Below, one piece after another: positions 56,663 to 64,000 of a stretch of DNA of 64,000 nt; positions within the stretch are counted from its first letter, which is position 1, and every line of letters begins with the position of its first letter. Source of the DNA: Gnetum montanum (Eukaryota; Streptophyta; Gnetopsida; Gnetales; Gnetaceae). The DNA is taken from positions 247,783 to 311,782 of the forward strand of contig MNCI01020673.1 in NCBI GenBank assembly GCA_015680685.1, written 5' to 3'. A program made the translations under genes and the position numbers. A model generated the notes under the pieces. That model was not told the origin of the DNA. It did no database searches and saw only the letters and a list, made by a program, of their open reading frames with translations.

Positions 56663-57503
56663 TGATGAGTCACCAAGTAAGCCCCTCGATATTGGATACG
56701 CAATATCGGATGGACCAACTGATATCAGACACGCAATGTCAGAACCTATCTCATTGGCTATAAATAGGAGACAAGGGTGCTTGGTCTTGGGCATTAGTAT
56801 TTTTGTCCCTTAGCCAAACTCTTGCAGTTTTTCCCTTCCAGAGTTAGAATTATTTCTGAGTGCCTGCAGTAGGAGTCATAAAGTGAATGGATCTTTATTC
56901 GAGCATTATGTACCTGAGCACACCTTATATATGGAAATAAAGATGAACTTTGTGATAAACCTTGCAACATTCAGAATAGCTTAATTATTGCATTTCATGT
57001 TATTTATTGTTATTTGATGCTTTCAATAGTTAATTAATGTTATTTCATAGAATTGTTAATTATCAATTACCAATGAATTAGCACACTCAGCACAACCACT
57101 TTGAGCATACATGGAACACTTGGTAACCCAGTAACGATTAGCGTTTGGTAATCCCAGTAGTGTTACACTGGTTTAGGATGTGTATGAAGGGTGGGAACAG
57201 ATGTTGGTGTTAGGATTTTATTCACATTAGAGTTACAAAACCCAATAGTTAATTAAATCTTTTCATTGCACACACTTAGAAGACTAAGATAGAAAATATA
57301 AAAGAAAAATATAAAAATCATACACCTCAAGTTTACTTAACCATACAATTGTGCCTTACAAGTAAGCTTGGGAAGACAACGACTGCATAGCTCATCATTG
57401 TTCTATGTAGGTGCATAAGCACTTAATCCTTGAATTTTGATCAGATTACATGTGAACACTCGTATTTGTATGGTCGGGTGTAGGGGTACCTCGCTGCTCA
57501 TCA
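56663..57503 (+). repeat. 5' LTR of element E (841 bp)
   Basis: TGATGAGTC...CTCATCA. U3 has GATATT/GATATC words; TATA box CTATAAATA at 56758-56766. It is followed by TAGTGACGTTGCTGGAGA (57505-57522), a mutated Athila-type PBS. Confidence 0.9.
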
Positions 57504-57639
57504 TTAGTGACGTTGCTGGAGATTTTGTTGTTTTTGTGCTGATTAAGACTTAGAAAATCCTTCCATTGTTGGAACAAACCCTTAGAGTTAACTATCTGAA
57601 AATTACCATAAAAGGGTATCACACACTGAATAATCAATC

Positions 57640-60220
57640 ATATCTCCTTCTTCTTATGAGAGTGCTTTACCAACGAGGTTTGACACCATGAACAATTGGA
57701 GGTGGGGTCCACATAATGATCCACTAGTGCCCCAATAGTTTTGCATGGTATATGCTCATCTTGATGAGTATATACCAGACTTTACCTTTATCCTTCACCG
57801 AGATGAACAACTACGATGGTGTGATTTAGAAGGTAACATAGTGCTACCTCCCAATCGCTCGATTCTAAGCATGCTTCATGCTCTCACATGAATTGTTATG
57901 TAGCACTTACAGTCAGAGTACATTGTGCATGAGCAAGATTTGAGAGATTATCAACCCACAGAGGCACAACAACAAAGGGATCTATAGCAAAAGAGACATT
58001 ACGAATCCGTGAAGGGGAAGTGATCTCAGGATGTTCCATATGTCCTAAGTAAAAATGATGGTGGTGAACTTGTCTCAGGAGCTTTTCCACAAAACGATGT
58101 TCCTCTTGTTAACTTCGGTCAAGGAGCTGGGTACTAGAATCTTCACTCAACTATTCATAATCTAGGTTTTGGTATCAATGGATACAAAGGGTCTAAAAAA
58201 GGAACACGAACATATGATAATGATGAACATTTCGATCGTAACCACAATCGAGGCCATGACCACCAAAAAGAAGGTGACAAGCATCATCATGGTGCTAGTC
58301 CTCCTTCCTCTTCATCTTCATCATTTTATTCCCCCTCTCCTTCAGGATCTGAATGCAGTTGTAAAGGGAAATATCATGAAGACAATGGTAAGTGAAATAG
58401 AAATCATCAACAAAATAGTAGAGAAAGGGGATGACGGAATTCTAGAGAGACACATCATGAAAGAAGGGAGAGTAGGGAACACCATAGGAATCATAGACGC
58501 CATAGATAGCATGATCATGATGAACCCCTACTCACCACCTGAAGAATGTTAGATATAACAAAGGTTGTTATCATTTCCACAAGGCACCAAAAAGACAGTA
58601 GAATCAAAAGACTAGACATGAATAACATCTTACGATTTGAAGGGGGATACAATGTTGATCCTCAAAACCATCTACAAGCATTCCATGATACATGTGCCTT
58701 GCAGAATATAGAAAGTGAGTGGAAAAAGCTAAAGTTGTTTCCATGGATACTAATCAAGGAAGTAGAAAGTTGGTACTAGTCCTTAGAATCGAAATCCATT
58801 CATCGATGGAGTACCATGTTGGAGCTATTTAACGATAAGTATCAAATGTACTCTTGAGTGTCCAACCTACATAAGCAAATCCAAGGATGGAAACAAGGAG
58901 GACACAAGTTCTTGGATGCTGCCATGGGCTAATATTATTCATTGTTACAACATTGTCCTAGCCATGGTTACTTGTAGAAGGAATAATTACACCATCTCAT
59001 AGATGGGCTTAGGTACGAGACACGAAGAACCCTTGGGACTTATGCCTAAGGAAGGCTATATGAGCTTAGAGCCCATCAAATATAAAGATTGTTGGAGTAA
59101 GTTACCAAGGAGGAAGGTGAGTTGAGAAAAAGAGAAAGTGCGGAGGAGTACAATAGAGATCCTTCCCTTCGAAAGAAGAAAATTAGATTTTGCGAAGATG
59201 AAGAAGAGTCACCACTTGAAGAGATGGTGAATAGAATGACTTTGGCCATTCAAAAATTTGCATGAGAAGTATTGACAAAGGTGAATCAAATGTGGAACTC
59301 CCTAGATGAAAAATTGCAAACTATCCTAAAAGTAATAGAGGAGTCTAGAGAACAAAGTAATGATTGAGAGAGAAGGAAAAAGAAAGAAGTTGAGTATGCA
59401 TGTAACAAGGGTAAGGGCAAGGTTGCCATCATTGAAGAGGTTGTGAATTCAGACATGGATGATGATGGTGGATGTGAGATTTTCCAATATGACCATCCTA
59501 ATGGATGCTACCCAATGGTGTCACATCTACAAGAGTTTGGGGTGTATGCACTAAATCCATGATTAAATAGAAGACAAACACCTAGAAGGTTACCTTATCC
59601 TCAAGGTAACCTAAGGCAGTTCGACCAACCCTTGACATATTATCTGAGTGGAGCTCCACCACAACTGAATGAACAGTATCAATGATGGAAACACCCACAA
59701 TTATGGGGAATGCCACCACCACGTCAATAGTACCCTTACCATCAACCTAACCCATAGGGTATTACGTTCAATAGTTGATCTCTCCACATGACTCTCCTAG
59801 TCATGTTGCTCTTCAACCTCACTACCAGACCCCCTAAGTACTATAGAAGTTCTTCTTCTCAGGGTGATGCTCCATATACATACTATCCTTCTCATATGTC
59901 TGCATTTGTTCCATCCTCAGCTCCATTACCACTTGCTCCAACTATGTAAGGCAAGCTTCCTGCCCAACTGCAGCAACGTAATGCTACAAGGGTTGTCAAT
60001 CTTCAACCTAGTGTTGGTTCGAACAACCGATCAAAGAAGAGACTTTTCTTTAGAACCAATAGCCCAACCAAGTCCTTACAACCACAAGTGGCTAATTATC
60101 CAAATACTTTATCATCGTTTGAACCTTTGGAGCTTCCTTCGAACCAAAAAACGCACTCAACATATACTATTATGTTAACCCACACCAACACTAATTAGAT
60201 TAAATCTAGTCATCTTCCTA
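57640..60220 (+). pseudogene. Element E gag, decayed
   Basis: The start aligned with B's MSPSSYES reads ATA at 57640, so the initiator ATG is lost. Order: N-terminal region with DEYIPDFTFILHRDEQLRW near 57755; a His/Ser-rich spacer; the capsid core in the open frame 58546-58779 (RFEGGYNVDPQNHLQAFHD); KSIHRWSTMLELFNDKYQ near 58795; an acidic coiled part near 59.1-59.4 kb; the knuckle-like CEIFQYDHPNGCY near 59477; and a Gln/Pro-rich tail. All are in one frame. Stops are TAG, TGA or TAA at places where relatives have Gln, Trp or Arg. Confidence 0.8.
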
Positions 60221-61086
60221 AGAAATTCTCTGATCCTGTAAGTCCTCTTATTTATTTGCAAATCACTAGAAATGTGCCTTGCAAAGCTCTTTTGGATTTA
60301 GGTTCTGGTGTTAATTTGATCTCCTAGGAAATGCATAAAGCCTAGAACCTACCTCCACTAAAGAAGAGTAACATCCGTTTAGAGTTGGCCAACTAGTCCA
60401 TCAATGCTCCATTGAGACTAGTGAAGGACATTTTCACCACTGTTTGTTGGTGGTCATATCCAGTCAATTTCCTAGTGATCCAAGCCAAAAATTGTAAGGG
60501 AGACTTCCCAATCATAATGAAAAGAGCATAGCTGAGTATGATTGATGCACACCTAGGAATACATGATTTTTCCCTAGAGATATCAAAAGAAAATGCGTTT
60601 GGGAAGATCGAGAAGAAGAAAGTCCCATGCATCACATACAATGATACAGGGTGCAAATGTGTGTAGAAGTCTTGGTTTGTACAATGCTCAACATTGCTTG
60701 CATGCAACTAGTGTGCACAAGTAACTGACATACAAAGATGCTTGTATGTAGTAGCCACAAGACAAGAAGGCACCTAGTGGCTGATAGCTGAACTAGAGAG
60801 CAATTCAACTTTATGCATGGAACTAACTAAGAGCTTGACTTGTGCCTATGTCGATAGCATAGATGCATTAGAGCAAGTCCACCGCCAACTTCCAAGTACT
60901 AACACCGAAAATATCAATTGGGGGAAGTTGGAAATCCCTAACAAGTTTAAGCAAGAACCCCTTGAATTAAAACTGTTGCCCACTGGTATGGAGTATGCAT
61001 TTCTCAAGAATGGAAAATCAGTAATCATTAATGATAAGCTCACTCCTCAACAAAAAGAAAGACTGCTGAAGATGGTAAAAAAATAG
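60221..61086 (+). pseudogene. Element E protease and linker
   Basis: The catalytic box reads ALLDLGSGVNLIS near 60289. A flap region and the closing IIMKRA (usually IIMGRAW) follow near 60517. The 89-residue frame 60817-61086 is the linker, with LELKLLPTGMEYAFLKNGKS. The stops are in frame. Confidence 0.78.
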
Positions 61087-61990
61087 TCAAAAGCCTTTGC
61101 TTGGTCATATCTCGAATTAATTGGAATAGATCCTAGGATATGCCAACATAGAATTTACACCGATCCCTCTATGAATCCTCGATGAAAATTACAAAAATGA
61201 CTGAACCCAAAGCTTAAGCACGTAGTTAAAGAAGAAATTGAATAACTTCTGAAGGCTAGGTTCATCTATGCCATTGCTGATAGTGAATGGATTAGTCCAT
61301 TAGTCATTGTGCCTAAAAAAGGTGGTAAATAGAGGGTTTGTATAGACTTTAGGCTATTAAACATGGTAACATTTAAAGATCATTTCCCATTTCCATTCAT
61401 TGACCAAGTCTTAGATACTATTGTAGGGCATTGTTATTATAGTTTTCTGGATGGTTACAGTGGCTACAATTAAATCCAAATAGCACCAGAAGACCAAGCC
61501 AAAACTACATTCACAAGTCCTTGGGAAACATTTGCATATAGGTAGATGCCGTTTGGCTTGTGCAATGCTCTAGCAAAATTTCAATGTTTGGTTCTTAGTA
61601 TATTTCAATAGCAAATAGGGAATGGTGTGGAGGTTTTTATGAATGATTTCTCCACCTATGTAGCAGACTTTGAATGAGCATTAGACTGATTAGAGCAAGT
61701 ACTGAAACAATGTGTTGAAACCAACCTAAGGCTCAATTGGTAGAAAAGCCACTTAATGGTCCAAGAGCTCATTGTATTAGGGCATAAAATTTTACAAAAA
61801 GGGATGGAGGTAGATCCTGAAAAAATTAAAGTCATCCAAGAAATCACTTGTCAACCTAAAATTGTAAAAGATATCCAATCATTCCTTGGACATACTGGCT
61901 ATTATAGAAGTTTCATTGAGAACTTTTCGAAGATTGAAAAACTATTGGTAGAATTAACAAAAAAGGATGTATCCTTTGAATAGACCAAAG
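61087..61990 (+). pseudogene. Element E reverse transcriptase
   Basis: Motifs: ARFIYAIADSEWISPLVIV near 61256; RVCIDFRLLNMVTFKDHFP near 61333; YSFLDGYSGYN near 61438; MPFGLCNALAKF near 61546; the catalytic box reads VFMNDFSTY near 61636, with Asn for the first Asp. The frame 61756-61983 has SFLGHTGYYRSFIENFSKIE. Several stops. The D-to-N change alone would abolish polymerisation. Confidence 0.83.
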
Positions 61991-62460
61991 AATGTGAGCT
62001 AGCTTTCCAAACCTTGAAGCAAAAGCTCATAGAAACACCCATTCTACAAGGCCCTAACTAGTTCAGATTGTTCCATATAATGACTGACGTGTCCAATTTT
62101 TCTTTAAGAGGCATACTTACATAGTTAGATGACCAAAAATGTCCCTATTACATTCATTGTACAAGTCAAAGTATTGCTGGTGCACAACTCAACTATACCA
62201 CAACAGAAAAAGAGTTAATGGCTGTGGTGTTTACACTAGAGAAATTTAGACATTATGTATTACTCTATAAGGTATTTGTACACACAGATCATAGAGTGAT
62301 TTAGTTCCATATGAATAAACCAATGGTGAGCCCTTATATCATACGATGGCTCGTGATTTTGTAAGAGTTCGATCTTACAATGGTCGATCATAAAGGCACT
62401 AAGAATGTTGTTGCTGATCATTTATCTTGGTTCTGATGGGACAACAAAGAGGACAAATAC
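61991..62460 (+). pseudogene. Element E RNase H
   Basis: MTDVSNFSLRGIL near 62080 (relatives TDAS), then TTEKELMAVVFTLEKFRHYV near 62200 and VHTDHR near 62278. It ends with VVADHLSW near 62410. In-frame stops are present. Confidence 0.75.
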
Positions 62461-63803
62461 CTAATTTCTGATCATTTCCCTAATGAACGTCTTTTTGTAG
62501 GTGTAATTAACAATCAATCACCCATAGATACAAATTGGTACAATAGCATTCTTATTGATCTTCTAACATAAGAAACACCACAAGGGCTGGACTTTAAAAA
62601 TAAATAAAAATTTTCCCATTGAGTCAAACATTTCATGGAAATCAATAAACACCTTTACAAGGTGTGTTTCGATGGCTTGGTCTAATGGTGTGTTCCCAAC
62701 ACAGATCAATTGTGAGTTCTCCAAGATGCTCATGAGGGTCCTTGTGGGGGTCATTACACTGGGAGAGGAACATCCATTAAAATCTTACTTGCAGGATATT
62801 ATTGGCCTACATTATTTAGGGATACCCATCATTTTTTCCAATCTTGTAAGTGTTGCCAACACGATGGGGGAATGACTACTATAATGGAGGGTCCACAACA
62901 ATAGATTCAACCCTTATAACCCTTCGATATATGGGGTATTGATTTCACAAAATGAGTAGAAGCAACTATCATTACTGACTGTACATCATCTACTGTTGCA
63001 TGATTTGTTCAACAACAAATTGTAAACAAGTTTGGCATGCCTCATGCACCTATTTTTGATAATGGTACACATTTTACAGGTGCGAATTTTTGGAAGTTGA
63101 TGCAATGCTTAGGAGTTGAGCATAAACTAACTACACCATATCATCATCAAGTGAATGGTCAAGTCGAAGTCACCAATAGGGAAACTAGAAAAATCTTAAC
63201 ATGAACCATTAGCAAATATAGGCGAGATTGGGGCACTAAACTGAATGATGCTCTTTGGGCCTATCGCTCCACATGGAAACTCCCTATAGGCTACTCTCCC
63301 TATGAGTTAGTGTATAGTAAAATTCCAACAGTTCCTATCCAAGCTGAGCTCTGTACACTATCTACAACATGTGACGTTAACCTTGACCTTAGTCTAGCAC
63401 AAAAAAAATGGTTAATGAATCTTAACTTGCTAGATGAAAACCAATTAGCCACTTTGTCATCCAACAAATTTTACAAGGCCTTCAACAAGTAACATCATGA
63501 CCTAAGAATTAGGAAACTCAAATACCAACTAGGAGATAGGGTTTTTTATTAGAATCCCACACATGTGCCACAACAAACTAAATTTCAAATGTTATGAGAA
63601 GGACCTTATATCATTTATGAAAATTTTCCTTCAGGGGCCATGATGATCTATAAACCTAGAAGCTCGAATAAGAAATTATTAGTCAACATCTAGCAAACCA
63701 AACCTTTCCATGAGCCAAAAATGACTAGTACTAACACTACCTCTGTTGATGGACAACCTTGCTCATTATTTCGGGTCTCCTCCTTCCAACTTAGTCATGG
63801 GGG
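62461..63803 (+). pseudogene. Element E integrase
   Basis: The zinc-binding region lies at 62700-62870 (GHYTGR...YYWPTLFRD, CKCCQHD). The core begins WGIDF near 62933 but jumps directly to TK-VEA at 62950. About 21 residues present in C (MGPIMPMSNG...NYC) are deleted in frame. A second Asp region, FDNGTHFTGANF, is near 63055, followed by TPYHHQVNGQVEVTNRE near 63138 with the Glu kept. The frame 63310-63492 and the segment after it give the C-terminal domain. It ends by the TTAGTCATGGGGG word at 63791. Confidence 0.8.
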
Positions 63804-64000
63804 AGATGGCCACTAATGCTAATTATTCTAAGCCCTCAGTTTCTTTTGTCTTTTTTTTTATTTTACATATTTTTGTTTTACACCATCATTAACATTTTTA
63901 CTATTTCTTTCTTTGTACCTTTTATTTGATTTATTCTCACTCATCACATAATAAGTGCTTATGATGGTGGGTTGTACTATAATAGTGTTGATTACTAATG
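63804..64000 (+). other. Start of the conserved noncoding block of element E
   Basis: T-rich sequence after the pol end, like the same position in B (31.55 kb) and C (41.33 kb). It runs to the window edge. Confidence 0.5.

Larger units (their letters stand above)
56663..64000 (+). mobile_element. Element E: gypsy-type element, 5' LTR and gag-pol, runs off the window
   Basis: 5' LTR 56663-57503, PBS 57505-57522, gag, protease, RT, RNase H, integrase and the start of the noncoding block follow in order. From 57640 to at least 63492 the recognisable coding blocks all lie in reading frame 1, with no net frameshift but many in-frame stops. The 3' LTR and any accessory ORF lie outside. E is the best guide to the family's gag-pol order. 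Confidence 0.88.

Overview
The window is nuclear DNA of a land plant. One end carries a conserved plant housekeeping gene with GT-AG introns; nearly all the rest is retrotransposon. Stretches of LTR elements nested in one another, AT-rich spacers and an integrated caulimovirus fit a large, repeat-rich genome such as a gymnosperm. That placement is inference; no feature fixes the species.

Layout. Positions 8-1316 (minus) hold the N-terminal four coding exons of GDP-mannose pyrophosphorylase (CYT1/VTC1 type), with a probable 5' UTR intron and promoter up to about 2.48 kb. From 2.5 to 7.43 kb is AT-rich intergenic DNA with several decayed tRNA-derived SINE-like copies, a 40-bp minisatellite and a long pyrimidine tract. 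Positions 7430-14307 (minus) are a complete Ty1/copia element with near-identical LTRs and an unbroken 1353-residue gag-pol frame, the only intact transposon here.

From about 14.3 kb to 49.0 kb lies one old minus-strand Ty3/gypsy element (X). Its pol and gag are cut into four pieces by three plus-strand elements: A (17116-25941), B (26399-33974) and C (34058-46691). All three begin TGATGA, mostly end in CA, have an Athila-type primer-binding site and a GTGGGGGTA polypurine tract. From 49016 a fourth relative, D (minus), begins with its 3' LTR. D's accessory ORF is split by a decayed endogenous caulimovirid (about 52.39-55.36 kb, plus). D is then cut at 56662 by a fifth relative, E (plus), which runs out of the window. 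Relative age can be read from the nesting: X is older than A, B and C; D is older than E and the caulimovirid.

The A/B/C/D/E family is the most interesting part. Its full plan is LTR, PBS, gag, protease, RT-RNase H, integrase, a conserved noncoding block, an accessory coiled-coil ORF, PPT, LTR. A has gag and the accessory ORF but no pol. B has lost RT and RNase H and most of the accessory ORF. C has every module but many stops. E keeps one long gag-pol frame broken mainly by in-frame stops. In A and C the accessory ORF is preceded by a TATA-bearing repeat cluster built from the same short words as that element's own LTR, which suggests a second, internal promoter. None of the five copies visible here looks able to make a full set of proteins.
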